A stretch of 64,000 nucleotides of DNA from Saccharicrinis sp963666825 (GTDB lineage: Bacteria; Bacteroidota; Bacteroidia; Bacteroidales; Marinilabiliaceae). The notes under the pieces were generated by a model, which saw only the letters and a program-made list of their open reading frames with translations, did not search any database and was not told the DNA's origin. Below, in pieces: positions 25,768-36,050 of this stretch (its first letter is position 1; each line of letters starts with the position of its first letter). The DNA lies in contig OY763044.2 of the NCBI GenBank assembly GCA_963666825.2, positions 2,728,001 to 2,792,000 on the forward strand. The letters run 5' to 3'. The position numbers and the translations under genes are program-made.

Positions 25768-27354
25768 TTAAAAATTAACTTCATCTTTGTTTTCAGTATC
25801 CCACCACAAACGAGTACTAATTAAGTCAGATCCTCCCATAGTAGCTGTTGCAGCAGCAACAGCTTCTGTGTTACTTGTACGCTCTGAAGATACAAATGGC
25901 ATACGCTTAATCCACTCATCTGTTGGAATTACTCCCCAGTCTGAGTTACTATTATTATTGTATACATGTGGAAGTTTAGGATAACCTGTTCTACGGAAAT
26001 CAGCCCATGGTTCATTTGGATTAGTAAAAGCAGCAATCCATTTTTGAGTAATGATTTTCTCTAACTTTTCTTCGTTAGTTGCGCTTTCATCCCAAGCTAC
26101 AGTTACAGTAGAACGAGTGACAAAGTCATTAATTGAACCATCCCCCCTATCATCATATACTATATCATTATAGTTTATTGGAGTACTAGTACTATTAGCA
26201 AGATATGCATCTACTCCACTTGCTCCCCATTGAGTAAATGAAGCTCTAACACCTGCTTCGTAATTAGTTGCAGCATCACCAGCACCTTCCCATCCTCTTA
26301 ATGCAGCTTCTGCTAGATCAAAATAAACTTCTGAAGATGTTAAATATGGTCTTTCAGTCCATTCAGCAATATCTGAATTCATTGTCGAATAAGATAAGTG
26401 ATTAGATTTATCATACATCTGTCCACCTGCACGTACTCCTTTATAAGGATAATCTTCATGATCAGGAACTAATCCTTCGTCTGTTACTTCATTAAAGAAT
26501 AAAGCAATTCTTGGATCTTCAAGACCAACTAAAATCGATTCCATAGCAGCTGACATACGAGTGTCATCCCAACCTGTAATAGTTGCCAAGTAGATAGCTG
26601 AACCATATAATGGAATATTAAAGTCATCATCAGTAGATAAAATTAAACCAGCTTCATCAGAAATAGCTTTTTCACCTTGAGTTTTTGCTAGTGCAGGAGC
26701 AACTTTAGAAATACGTATAGCTAAACGTAAACGCATAGAGTTCACCAATTTTGCCCATTTTGTGATATCACCTTCATAAGCCGCATCAAATCCAGAAATT
26801 CCTTCATAAGATGAATTCTCTGAAAACACAGCCTGGATTTCATCTAAATCAGAAAATAATGCTGTATATAACTCTTCTTCACTATCATATTCAGAATCAG
26901 TCTGACCATAGGTAGAATAAATAAGCGGTCCATGATAGGTAGTTAATCTAGATACACCTAAAATACGGATTAATTTAGCCCATTCATAAAAAACAGTAGC
27001 TTCACTTTGTAACGCTAAATCCATTACCTGACCAGATGGAGCTAATAAACTATTATAAATACGGTCCCAATAAGTATTCCAAGTAATATAATACGTTGTA
27101 TTATTTACTCCACTCACAAAAGGTGTAGGCGTAGCCATATAATTACAAAATGATTCCGCAATTAAGTTTTCTTCAATTTGATGACCGAAGATATTTGCTA
27201 AAAGATTAGGATAGAACGATCCAATATCATTATGATCTTGAACCAAATCTTCATCCGTAACTTCGTATGGATTAATATTAGCCTCCTCAAAACCATCGGT
27301 ACATGAATTTAAGACTATGAGGCCTGCTAAAAATATAAATAAAACCTTTTTCAT
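25768..27354 (-). CDS. SusD/RagB family glycan-binding lipoprotein (SusD-like_2 type)
   Basis: The 528-residue product has a lipoprotein signal (LIVLNSCTDG, Cys18). SusD-like_2 features are NSMRLRLAIRISKVAPALA, PYLTSSEVYFDLAEAALRGW, NYEAGVRASFTQWG, and KIITQKWIAAFTNPNEPWADFRRTGYPKLP near the C-terminus. It begins 12 bases after the SusC stop codon, the usual tight SusC-SusD arrangement. It should form the lid that captures glycan for the SusC channel. It is a paralogue, not a close copy, of the protein at 7073-8656. Its neighbours GH84, GH35, GH29 and GH20 suggest a GlcNAc-containing, fucosylated ligand. Confidence 0.94.
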   Translation of the reverse strand: MKKVLFIFLAGLIVLNSCTDGFEEANINPYEVTDEDLVQDHNDIGSFYPNLLANIFGHQIEENLIAESFCNYMATPTPFVSGVNNTTYYITWNTYWDRIYNSLLAPSGQVMDLALQSEATVFYEWAKLIRILGVSRLTTYHGPLIYSTYGQTDSEYDSEEELYTALFSDLDEIQAVFSENSSYEGISGFDAAYEGDITKWAKLVNSMRLRLAIRISKVAPALAKTQGEKAISDEAGLILSTDDDFNIPLYGSAIYLATITGWDDTRMSAAMESILVGLEDPRIALFFNEVTDEGLVPDHEDYPYKGVRAGGQMYDKSNHLSYSTMNSDIAEWTERPYLTSSEVYFDLAEAALRGWEGAGDAATNYEAGVRASFTQWGASGVDAYLANSTSTPINYNDIVYDDRGDGSINDFVTRSTVTVAWDESATNEEKLEKIITQKWIAAFTNPNEPWADFRRTGYPKLPHVYNNNSNSDWGVIPTDEWIKRMPFVSSERTSNTEAVAAATATMGGSDLISTRLWWDTENKDEVNF

Positions 27355-27366
27355 AATTCGCTAATT

Positions 27367-30300
27367 TTAGAAAGTCAATTTAAGGTTAAAACCATAAGTT
27401 CTTGTTGATGGTAAACCAAAGCTATCCAACGATTGAGAACTAATATCTGTACTCATACTATTTTCTGGATCAAATGGAGCATCTTTATAAATGAAGAAAA
27501 GATTGTTTCCAACAAATGAAAGAGATGCTGACTGAACAACTGGAATACCTAATTCTTGAGTATTAAACTTATAACCCAAAGAAACCATAGCTAAACGAAT
27601 ATTAGTTCTGTCATAAAGATAAGCTTCACTTACACCTTCACGACCTCCTACTTTTGTATAGTAATTTTCAGGTGAAATTTGAGTCAATGATACACCTGCT
27701 TCATTAACCGCATCAATTGCAACATATCCTTTATCACGAGCATCTGCTGTTACTTTACTAACTCCATACCCATCTAACATAGATTGTGTTATACTATATG
27801 CTTTTCCTCCAACTTTTGAGTTAATTAAAAAGTCTAAAGAAAAATTCTTATAGTTTAAGGTATTGTTCCATCCTAAACTAAAATCAGGATTTACACTACC
27901 ACCGTACTCAACCTCTGTTGATTTCAAGAAAGAAACTACACCTTGATCATTTGTAGAATACATAATTCTTCCATCATCACTTCTTTTAAATTTATACACA
28001 TATAAATCACCAACTGAACCACCAGTTTTCACTCTCGACACATAACCATCTGCAGATCCTAAATCTAAGTAATTGTCTGGATCATCAGGATAAAGCTCCA
28101 CAACTTTGTTTTTATTCAAGGAGAAGTTTACTGCTGTTTTCCATTGGAAGTTAGCTAATTTAACAGGTGTAGCATCTACAATTAATTCAATACCTTTATT
28201 AGTAATTTTACCGGCATTAAAATACTCTGTTGTATAATAATTGTCTTGTTGACCACCTGTTAATGATCTTGATAGTGCTTGATTTGTACTTGTTATATCA
28301 TAATAAGTAAAATCAATACCTAAACGACTATTTAAAAAGCGCCAGTTTGTACCGACTTCATAGGTGACAATTTTTTCAGGTTTTGCATCAGTAAATGGTT
28401 TCGTAGTATTTCTATCAATACTTCCTTTTCCATTAATAGTATGATTTGCAAAGAATAATCCTGGATCAATTTCATTATTTACCTGAGAACCAGAAGCTCT
28501 TACTTTTGCAAAAGTAATCCAATCTGGCAATTCTACCATTTGAGAAATAATACCAGTAAGACCTACTGCAGGATAGAAATAAGATTCGTTACCTGTTAAA
28601 GCTAAAGAAGAAGACCAGTCATTACGTCCTGAAATATCTAAGAATAACATTTCTTTATATCCTAATTGAATGTTAGCAAATACACCTTCTTTAATTACTT
28701 TTCCATTATATGTATTTTCCACAGCAACTTCATCAGGCATATTAGCAAATGTAAAAATATTTGGATATAATAATGCGTTTTCTACTGCTCCATTTACAAC
28801 ACTAATACCATCACCGTATACATATTGTTGATAACTAGCTCCAGCAATTACACCTAAACTTAATTCTCCAAAATTATTTTGATATGTGAATATACCATCT
28901 GCATAAGCTTGTTTGTCAGTATATTTTCTATAATCCCATTTACCTGTTTCAGAAATATTTGTTGTATTACCTCCTGCATAAAATTTTTGCTCAAAAGACT
29001 TATTGGCATAATCATAATTTGCTCTTGCTTTAAAGCTTAACTTTTCTGTAATCTTATAATCAGCGCTTACACTTGCAATTACACGATTTGTAATATCTTC
29101 CTTAGGTTGCTTATGCAATAACCAATATGGGTTAGACTGCAAACCACTATCGAAATTATGCCATACTTGTTGATAGATTGCTCTATCTTCATCCATGTAC
29201 TGATAATTGTTTTTAAAGTAAGAGAATGGTTGTTTGCCAAGAGCTGTATTATATGTTGGAACAGCTCCATCTCTTGGGAAAAGATATAAACCATTTAATG
29301 GATTATAATAATATCCACCAGTAATCCTGTTTTTGGTTTTTTCGTTAATAAGCATAACATTTGATGTTACAGTTACTTTATCCCAAAGTTTTGATACTTG
29401 CTTAAATGTAAAGTTATGCTTGTTATAATGATTGTTTGGAATAACACCACCTGCACTAGTATTTCCATAAGAGAAATAAGTAGTCATCTTTTCATTACCA
29501 CTACTAATAGAAAGGTTATTTACCAAATTATAACCTGTTCTAAAGAAATCCTCAACATATCCATCTTCATAATTTCCTTTAGTAGTAGACCAACTATATA
29601 ATGAAACCCCTTCTGCTCCATAAGAATATTGAAGATCAGGTAAATCCTTTACATTTTCAAACATCGTGCTTGAACTAAACGAAACTGTTGTTTTTCCTTC
29701 TTTACCTTGTTTAGTAGTAATAATAACCACACCATTAGCACCTTCACTACCATATAGGATAGAAGCTGTAGCACCTTTTAATACACTGATGCTTTCGATA
29801 TCATCAGGGTTAATTTGCGATAATCCATCACCATCATCAGTTCCTCCCCATACACCAGATTGATTACCTTTGTTGTTAACCATAGGTACACCATCAATAA
29901 CATATAGCGGATCACCTACATCAGAAACAGACTTACTACCACGTAAAACTGTTCTTGTAGAACCACCGGCACCTGAAGTACTCTTCTTAATTTCAAGACC
30001 TGCAGTTTTTCCACTTAAATTACTCATGAAGTTGATGTCCTTAGATTTCATCATTTCTTCACCACTAACTTCCTGAGAAGAATAAGTAAGTGTTTTCTTT
30101 TCTCGCTTAATACCTAAAGCGGTTACAACAACTTCATCAAGCCCTGTCATTTCCTCCATTAATGTTACATTAATGGTTGATCTACCTCCAATTACTTCAT
30201 CAAGTCCCTGAAACCCTATAAACGAAAACGATAGAGTACCTTCAGAACTAGCCACTTCTAATTTATAGTCACCATCAAAATTTGTAATGGTACCATTAGA

Positions 30301-30453
30301 CATGTTCTCTTTTTCAAAAACATTAACCCCAGGAATCGGCATTCCTGCGCTGTCAATAACCTTACCTGTAACTGTATGCTGAGCAACCATTGTTGCTGAT
30401 GCCAGGAATACAAGTAAAAATAATCCAATTAAATTTTTAATCATGATCCTCAT
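27367..30453 (-). CDS. SusC-like TonB-dependent outer-membrane transporter
   Basis: The 1028-residue product has a signal peptide (1-24), a regulatory-like domain (HTVTGKVIDSAGMPIPGVNVFE..NFDGDYKLEV), the TonB-box region (DEVVVTALGIKREKK), a plug with STRTVLRGSKSV, DPLYVIDGVPM and IESISVLKGATASILYGSEGANGVVIITTKQG, and a beta-barrel ending RTYGFNLKLTF with a terminal Phe. It is paired with the SusD gene downstream. A full promoter lies at 30616-30647, leaving a leader of about 155 bases. The expected task is TonB-driven import of oligosaccharides released at the surface. It is about 95 residues shorter than the SusC at 8675-12040. Confidence 0.96.
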   Translation of the reverse strand: MRIMIKNLIGLFLLVFLASATMVAQHTVTGKVIDSAGMPIPGVNVFEKENMSNGTITNFDGDYKLEVASSEGTLSFSFIGFQGLDEVIGGRSTINVTLMEEMTGLDEVVVTALGIKREKKTLTYSSQEVSGEEMMKSKDINFMSNLSGKTAGLEIKKSTSGAGGSTRTVLRGSKSVSDVGDPLYVIDGVPMVNNKGNQSGVWGGTDDGDGLSQINPDDIESISVLKGATASILYGSEGANGVVIITTKQGKEGKTTVSFSSSTMFENVKDLPDLQYSYGAEGVSLYSWSTTKGNYEDGYVEDFFRTGYNLVNNLSISSGNEKMTTYFSYGNTSAGGVIPNNHYNKHNFTFKQVSKLWDKVTVTSNVMLINEKTKNRITGGYYYNPLNGLYLFPRDGAVPTYNTALGKQPFSYFKNNYQYMDEDRAIYQQVWHNFDSGLQSNPYWLLHKQPKEDITNRVIASVSADYKITEKLSFKARANYDYANKSFEQKFYAGGNTTNISETGKWDYRKYTDKQAYADGIFTYQNNFGELSLGVIAGASYQQYVYGDGISVVNGAVENALLYPNIFTFANMPDEVAVENTYNGKVIKEGVFANIQLGYKEMLFLDISGRNDWSSSLALTGNESYFYPAVGLTGIISQMVELPDWITFAKVRASGSQVNNEIDPGLFFANHTINGKGSIDRNTTKPFTDAKPEKIVTYEVGTNWRFLNSRLGIDFTYYDITSTNQALSRSLTGGQQDNYYTTEYFNAGKITNKGIELIVDATPVKLANFQWKTAVNFSLNKNKVVELYPDDPDNYLDLGSADGYVSRVKTGGSVGDLYVYKFKRSDDGRIMYSTNDQGVVSFLKSTEVEYGGSVNPDFSLGWNNTLNYKNFSLDFLINSKVGGKAYSITQSMLDGYGVSKVTADARDKGYVAIDAVNEAGVSLTQISPENYYTKVGGREGVSEAYLYDRTNIRLAMVSLGYKFNTQELGIPVVQSASLSFVGNNLFFIYKDAPFDPENSMSTDISSQSLDSFGLPSTRTYGFNLKLTF

Positions 30454-30615
30454 TGTTTTAGATTTTTTTCATGTTTACCACATCTCGATTAAATACACGT
30501 TCACATGATTGTGACCCCCGTTTAGATGGACTATGATAGCCATCAGAATAATAATTAATTTGACCCATCCTCTTTATTTTAACTTATTAATAACTATTCT
30601 TTAATTTTTCTTTTA

Positions 30616-30647
30616 CAAATTTAAAAATCACCTATACCGCGAGCAAA
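30616..30647 (-). promoter_or_regulatory. promoter of the second SusC-SusD operon
   Basis: On the minus strand TTTG (30644-30647), 20 bases, TAAATTTG (30616-30623): an exact fit to the Bacteroidota consensus. The spacer carries GCGGTATA. A further lone TATATTTG on the same strand is at 30739-30746. Confidence 0.72.
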
Positions 30648-30990
30648 TTATTTGATTACGCTAAACCGGTTTTTTATTACCCTATAACGATAACCTTAAA
30701 ATCTTCTAAAAAAATATTAAATCTTAATAAATCGTTGTCAAATATAAAAATACGTCCATACTTATACATCATAACCTTTAGGCATGGATTTATTCTTCTA
30801 TAGCGGTATTTTAATCATCCTATTGAAACCTTCTATTTTTTGATTTCAATCATCAAATTCAATTATAATTTTATACGGGGAAATACTTTGTTTAATTCAA
30901 GATTAATTTAATTCTAGATTAATTTAATTCATATAGAACAACACTTTCTATGAATGGTTTATAAGTGTTCAATAAATTACTCATTTTTAT
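30648..30990. other. gene-less region upstream of SusC promoter
   Basis: No protein-like frame. It holds the shared motif at 30792-30813, a second minus-strand TATATTTG at 30739-30746, and two head-to-tail copies of AGATTAATTTAATTC (30900-30914 and 30916-30930). These may be regulator contacts for the SusC operon. Nothing else was recognised. Confidence 0.5.
30792..30813 (+). promoter_or_regulatory. second copy of the shared 22-base motif
   Basis: ATTCTTCT followed by ATAGCGGTATTTTA, with two mismatches to 20014-20035. It lies about 150-170 bases upstream of the SusC -33 box (minus-strand sense), where an activator could bind. This is an inference from position and conservation only. Confidence 0.35.
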
Positions 30991-31028
30991 AAAAAAAAAA
31001 TCCTACTCGCCTGTTAACACGAGTAGGA
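30991..31028 (-). terminator. terminator of the GlcNAc/fucose catabolic operon
   Basis: TCCTACTCG (31001-31009) and CGAGTAGGA (31020-31028) form a 9-base-pair stem with a TGTTAACA-containing loop. The minus strand then runs into ten T's. It lies 62 bases past the GH35 stop codon. Confidence 0.93.
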
Positions 31029-31089
31029 AACCTAATAAAAATTGCAACACCCCTGTTACAATGAAAAAGACCTTTATAATCTAAATAGA

Positions 31090-32946
31090 TTACTTTTCTG
31101 TTTTTAGATCTTCAAGAATTGGTTTTTCTGAAGATTCTAAATATGTTTTTAATTCAGGATTCTCCTGATCGAAAATAACAATTTCATTCTGACCCTTTTT
31201 CAACCAACATCCTGGTAAATAAAGCGTTTGCTGAGGACCAACACTCCAATAGCGTCCTAAATTATGTCCATTTATAAACACAATACCCTTACCCCACTGA
31301 GTCATATCTAAGTAAGCATCCCCTACTTTTTTCACTTTGAAAATTCCGTTATATAAAGTTGGTAAATCAGACTTAGAACTATTTACATCTTTATCCAACT
31401 CAGGTTGTTCACTCATAGGAAGTTTAAACATTTGCCAGTTTCCAGTAATCTCATAATCATTAATATATACCGGCTCAATAATTCCCTTTTTATTATGAGG
31501 TAGTTCGCTTCCATAATTAATACGACCCATATTTTCAACTAAAATATCAAGAGTGCTATTAAAAGGAATCTTTACATCCAATTCAAAGTTTTTATCCATT
31601 CGATTAAGAGTACCAACTTTCTTTCCATTAACGAAAACAGTTGCATAATCTCTTAATCCGGAAATTTTAAGTTTACCATTTATTGGTTGAGTAAACCTTT
31701 TTCTATATAAAACATAACCATACCCCTGTAATAGCTCCTCAAAGCTTAATGGAGAATTTGATTTTACCGGTTCTATATTTTTAATCCAATCAAATATACT
31801 TTCTGATTGAGTTAATTTAATTTTACCTAAATCAATAACTGGTATTGCCTCAGGAATCTCAGGTAATTTAACATTCTGATATTTCTCCATCAAACTACGG
31901 ATGGCCATATATTTTTCTGTTGCTGCACCATTTTCTGCAATAGGAGCATCGTAATCATAACTGGTCAATTGAGGTTGAATAGGAATCTCATCTGTAAAGT
32001 TTGCACCGGAAGTAAATCCAAAATTAGTACCGCCATGAACCATGTAAAAATTAAAACTAACATCGTTCTTTAAATATTCCTCGGTTTGAGTTGCAATATC
32101 ATCTGCACTAATTTTAATAAAAGGTTCTCTCCAGTGATCAAGCCATCCGGGATAAAACTCAGCAACCATATATGGTCCCTGACCTCCATGATATTGATCA
32201 ACCAGTTTTTTTAACTGAGTTACATTACCTTCACCATTAGCCGTTGGAAGTACACCATCTATAGCACCATATTGAAATAACCATGATCCATCTGATGTAA
32301 AAAGCGGTACATTAAAACCAGCATTTTTTAAAACGTCATAAATTTTCAGGTAATATTCTCGATGTTGCTCTATTGAAACTTCTTTTTGCTGAGATGCATA
32401 CGAACCAAACTCGTTTTCCACCTGAACCATAATAATAGGTCCACCATTTGTTATTTGTAAATCCTTAACTTCTTCTGCCAGCCTGTTAATATAGTTAGTA
32501 CATTCCTGAACAAATTTATCTCCTGAACGAATTTCTAATTCTTTATCATTCAACAATCTCCATGGAAATCCACCAAAATCCCATTCTGCACATGCGTATG
32601 GACCAGGACGTAAAATAACTTTTAATCCTTCTTTCTGAGCAGTTTCAATGAATTCTCTCAAATTTTTTCTGTCAGTTGAGAAGTCCCATTGTCCCGGAGC
32701 TATTTCGTGATAGTTCCAGAATACATACGTTGCTACAGTGTTTAATCCCATAGCTTTCATCATTTGTAAACGATGACTCCAGTATGCTTTTGGAACACGT
32801 GCATAGTGCATTTCTCCTGAATAAACGTGAAATGGTTTACCATTTAAGAGAAAATTCCCATCCTTTATCTCAAAATTTTCTTTGTTTTGAGCATTTAGAT
32901 AAAAACCTAAAAGCAATAAACTCAGCGTAAATAGTATTCCCTTCAT
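31090..32946 (-). CDS. GH35 beta-galactosidase
   Basis: I place the start at the ATG at 32946 because it opens a signal peptide (MKGILFTLSLLLLGFYLNAQ). The frame extends 15 codons further, into the upstream gene, without a signal. About 618 residues. GH35 motifs: LNGKPFHVYSGEMHYARVP, TYVFWNYHEIAPGQWDF, RPGPYACAEWDFGGFPWRL, VQVENEFGSY with the acid/base Glu179, and MVAEFYPGWLDHW with the nucleophile Glu263. Two beta-sandwich domains follow, ending in WGKGIVFINGHNLGRYWSVGPQQTLYLP. It should remove terminal beta-galactose, such as from N-acetyllactosamine. It is the last gene of the operon, starting 11 bases after the GH29 gene. Confidence 0.94.
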   Translation of the reverse strand: MKGILFTLSLLLLGFYLNAQNKENFEIKDGNFLLNGKPFHVYSGEMHYARVPKAYWSHRLQMMKAMGLNTVATYVFWNYHEIAPGQWDFSTDRKNLREFIETAQKEGLKVILRPGPYACAEWDFGGFPWRLLNDKELEIRSGDKFVQECTNYINRLAEEVKDLQITNGGPIIMVQVENEFGSYASQQKEVSIEQHREYYLKIYDVLKNAGFNVPLFTSDGSWLFQYGAIDGVLPTANGEGNVTQLKKLVDQYHGGQGPYMVAEFYPGWLDHWREPFIKISADDIATQTEEYLKNDVSFNFYMVHGGTNFGFTSGANFTDEIPIQPQLTSYDYDAPIAENGAATEKYMAIRSLMEKYQNVKLPEIPEAIPVIDLGKIKLTQSESIFDWIKNIEPVKSNSPLSFEELLQGYGYVLYRKRFTQPINGKLKISGLRDYATVFVNGKKVGTLNRMDKNFELDVKIPFNSTLDILVENMGRINYGSELPHNKKGIIEPVYINDYEITGNWQMFKLPMSEQPELDKDVNSSKSDLPTLYNGIFKVKKVGDAYLDMTQWGKGIVFINGHNLGRYWSVGPQQTLYLPGCWLKKGQNEIVIFDQENPELKTYLESSEKPILEDLKTEK

Positions 32947-32957
32947 AATTTTTACTT

Positions 32958-34394
32958 TTAATAAATGCCTAATGTTGAAATAACAGGACAAGATTTTGAA
33001 TCTTCAATAACAACTCTAAGTTTATTGGCCTTAATACCATTTAATGGTAAAATTCTTTTATAACCAACCGTTGTAGCACTTGCAATATTTTTCCAATCGC
33101 CGTTTTCGTAAACTTCTACAGAGAATTTTTTAATTCTTTGTCCCAATTCAATATATTCTTGCAATACAAGATAATTAAGTTCCTTTTGATCCTTCAATTC
33201 TATCTCTAAAGTAGAACCAATAACATTATCATCGGTACACCAATATGTATTACGATCCGTATCCAATAAATTAACGGCCTCAAATTCAGCACTATTTCCA
33301 CGAACATTCGAAGCTGTTATTAAAGCATCTTTTGCATAGTTATTGGCAAAAGTGCTTTCTAATTTTTCTTTAAATGCTTTTAATGACGCAACATCATTTT
33401 CATGAAACACTCCTCTCCTGTCCGGAGGAACATTTAATAATAACAGCGCACCACGACCTACAGATGTTAAGTAAATATCAAATAATTGATCTGCTGTTTT
33501 AACCAACGAATCTTCGCTTGCATGATAAAACCAACCTGGTCTGATAGATACATCTACCTCTGCAGGTAACCATGTATTACCATCTTCAGAACCTGTAGAT
33601 AAAAGATGTTCGATACCTCCTTTACCAGCATACAACGTATCAGGCGTAATAGTAGACCAACAAGTTTCATTTACAAAACCTGATTCATTTCCACACCATC
33701 TAACACCCGGACCTGCATCACTAAAAAAGATTACATCTTTTTGAATATCGCGAACCAAGTCTAATGTTGTTGGCCAATCGTAATATGTTTGCTTATCAAT
33801 TCGTCTTTCTTCTTTTGCTCCGCCATAATATCCATCACCTCCATTAGCTCCGTCAAACCACATTTCAAAAACAGGTCCGTAGGCATTAAAAAGCTCCTTT
33901 AGCTGATTTCTGTAATACTCAATATACGAAGCTTGCCCATAGTCAGATCTGTTTCTATCCCATGGCGATAAGTAAACACCAAACTTCATATCCTGCTCTG
34001 TACACGATTCTCTTAACTGAGCAACAATATTACCTTTACCGTCCAAATACGGACTATTAGCAATGGTATGATCTGTATATTCAGAAGGCCATAAACAAAA
34101 TCCATCATGATGTTTACATGTTAAAATTACTCCTTTAAATCCGGCATCTTTTAATACACTAACCCATTGGTCTGTATTTACAGTATCGGGATTAAAAACT
34201 TTTGGTGATTCATCACCATAACCCCACTCTTTATCAGTAAATGTATTTGTTGTAAAATGAACAAAAGCATTCATTTCCATTTGATGCCAGGACAATTGTT
34301 CTTTAGAAGGAACAGGAAGGCAAGGCTCAGGAGGAGTCACCTGAGTACAACTTGCCACTGTTAATCCAAATATAAATAGTAAAAGCTTATGCAT
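32958..34394 (-). CDS. GH29 alpha-L-fucosidase with C-terminal F5/8-like domain
   Basis: The 478-residue product has a lipoprotein signal (LTVASCTQ, Cys16). The GH29 barrel shows MNAFVHFTTNTFTDKEWGYGDE, ILTCKHHDGFCLWPS, VYLSPWDRNRSDYG and EMWFDGANGGDGYYGG with nucleophile Asp181. The TNTFTDKEWGYG and FDGANG forms fit subfamily B, whose members act on alpha-1,3/1,4-fucose in Lewis-type structures. From about 360, FEAVNLLDTDRNTYWCTD begins an F5/8 type C-like domain that probably binds sugar. The gene lies in the operon between another GH29 and GH35, and the combination suits Lewis or core-fucosylated chains. The subfamily assignment rests on motif form, not on an alignment. Confidence 0.92.
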   Translation of the reverse strand: MHKLLLFIFGLTVASCTQVTPPEPCLPVPSKEQLSWHQMEMNAFVHFTTNTFTDKEWGYGDESPKVFNPDTVNTDQWVSVLKDAGFKGVILTCKHHDGFCLWPSEYTDHTIANSPYLDGKGNIVAQLRESCTEQDMKFGVYLSPWDRNRSDYGQASYIEYYRNQLKELFNAYGPVFEMWFDGANGGDGYYGGAKEERRIDKQTYYDWPTTLDLVRDIQKDVIFFSDAGPGVRWCGNESGFVNETCWSTITPDTLYAGKGGIEHLLSTGSEDGNTWLPAEVDVSIRPGWFYHASEDSLVKTADQLFDIYLTSVGRGALLLLNVPPDRRGVFHENDVASLKAFKEKLESTFANNYAKDALITASNVRGNSAEFEAVNLLDTDRNTYWCTDDNVIGSTLEIELKDQKELNYLVLQEYIELGQRIKKFSVEVYENGDWKNIASATTVGYKRILPLNGIKANKLRVVIEDSKSCPVISTLGIY

Positions 34395-34476
34395 ATCTTA
34401 TATTTTGTTTTGAAACCCTTTAAAAACAATCATTCTAAGAAATAGAAATCATGTTTTTAAATCGCTTCATTATCTT

Positions 34477-35907
34477 CTATTTTTTAAATTTAAATGCCAA
34501 GGCCTTACCTTCTGCAAATTTTGTTAGAGTTTTAGGTAATACAACTTCAACTTTATTTCCTTTTACTGTATATTTTACTCTTTGACCAGTTGAAATTAAA
34601 GTCATTTTAGCTCCTTTTGCAGGAACATTACCTTCCCAGCTTACAGTTTTTTCTAATGTTGCATCCTCATCATAACATGCAATGGCATAGCAATATTTTG
34701 AATCCTTAGATTGTGTAAAGAATACATTATCACTTTGGAATACAGGTAAAGTTCTTGTTGCATAAATAGCTTCACCGTTTTTATCCATCCATGAACCTAT
34801 TTTCTCAAGACTTTCAATTTGTCCGGGAGTAAACTCACCTTCAGGAGTTGGACCAACACCTAATAATAAAGATCCTCCTTTTGCAACTACCTCAACTAAT
34901 GTTTTAACAACCTGCGATGTAGGCTTATATTTATCTCCAGGCATATATCCCCATGCACCACCTAATGTAATACAGCTTTCCCATGGATGATCTAATGCTG
35001 TGTCAGGAATTCTTTGCTCAGGTGTTTGGTAGTTTTCAAATTCACCACCAACTGTACGGTCTACAATTAATAGTCCTGGCTGGTTTTTACGAGCCATTTT
35101 TGCAATACCAGGCATATCAATATCCTGACTCCATGAAGGGATTGGAGCACCCCATGCTCTTACTTCATCAGTTACTGTCTCTAAAGGACGAACCCAACCT
35201 CCATCTAACCATAATAAGTCAACATCTCCATAGTTGGTCATTAACTCCTGAATCTGGTTAAATGTATATTTCTTAAATTGATTCCATCTCCATGGATATT
35301 TATTTGCGTCGTAGTTATTATTTCTGTTTGGTGTAGCATATTTTTGCCACCAGTAATATTGACTATGCCAGTCAGGTTTAGAGAAATAGGTACCAACCAT
35401 AAATCCTTGATCACGATAAGCATTTAATACATATTTCAATGCATCTTGCTTTGGATTTCCAGCAAATTTAGATTGTGTAATATTATAGTCTGTTTGTTTT
35501 GTATCCCACATACAGAAACCATCATGATGTTTAGTAGTAAAAACTAAATACTTCATTCCGGCTTTTTTAGAAGCTTCGGCCCATTGTTCCGGATTAAACT
35601 TAACAGGATTAAATTCGTTAATTAATCCGAAATACCATTTTTTATAATCATTATAAGAAATAGTACTGTCTCTTTCAATCCAGTCTTCAGAACATACTGA
35701 CCAAGACTCAATAATACCAGGAACAGCATAAAGTCCCCAGTGTATAATAATACCAAACTTAAGATCTTTCCACTCTTCAAGTTTTTCAATTACCTTAGGA
35801 TCCGTAGGAGCCTGATAATGTTCCGATTGAGGATGTGTATGCTGAGCTATAGAAAACTTAGCTCCGATAACAAATAAAACTAAAAAAATAACTACTAATC
35901 GCTTCAT
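34477..35907 (-). CDS. GH29 alpha-L-fucosidase, subfamily A-like
   Basis: The 476-residue product has a signal peptide (1-21). GH29 motifs: LKFGIIIHWGLYAVPGIIESWS, YLVFTTKHHDGFCMWDTKQTDYNI, VGTYFSKPDWH and LLWLDGGWVRP with nucleophile Asp235. A long insertion with YYWWQKYATPNRNNNYD lies between these, and a small C-terminal beta-domain closes the protein. The HWGLYAVPG form is typical of subfamily A, whose members have broad specificity for alpha-1,2, 1,3 and 1,6-fucose. Paired with the subfamily B-like neighbour it broadens fucose release. The upstream gap of 143 bases contains a strong hairpin with no T tract. Confidence 0.93.
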   Translation of the reverse strand: MKRLVVIFLVLFVIGAKFSIAQHTHPQSEHYQAPTDPKVIEKLEEWKDLKFGIIIHWGLYAVPGIIESWSVCSEDWIERDSTISYNDYKKWYFGLINEFNPVKFNPEQWAEASKKAGMKYLVFTTKHHDGFCMWDTKQTDYNITQSKFAGNPKQDALKYVLNAYRDQGFMVGTYFSKPDWHSQYYWWQKYATPNRNNNYDANKYPWRWNQFKKYTFNQIQELMTNYGDVDLLWLDGGWVRPLETVTDEVRAWGAPIPSWSQDIDMPGIAKMARKNQPGLLIVDRTVGGEFENYQTPEQRIPDTALDHPWESCITLGGAWGYMPGDKYKPTSQVVKTLVEVVAKGGSLLLGVGPTPEGEFTPGQIESLEKIGSWMDKNGEAIYATRTLPVFQSDNVFFTQSKDSKYCYAIACYDEDATLEKTVSWEGNVPAKGAKMTLISTGQRVKYTVKGNKVEVVLPKTLTKFAEGKALAFKFKK

Positions 35908-35941
35908 AATTCTTTATACTGAAATTTGAACTTGTGAATTG

Positions 35942-35982
35942 TAGCATTTTCTCCATCATCAAAATCAATGGAGAAAATGCTA
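35942..35982. other. long intercistronic hairpin without T tract
   Basis: TAGCATTTTCTCCAT (35942-35956) and ATGGAGAAAATGCTA (35968-35982) form a perfect 15-base-pair stem with an 11-base loop between GH20 and GH29. Neither strand has a T tract, so it is more likely a processing, stability or attenuation structure than a simple terminator. Confidence 0.75.
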
Positions 35983-36050
35983 TATCAACTCATTAATAAT
36001 CATAACAAGAAATACTTGTTATTAAAATAAACCTGTGCCTAAACCTATTG

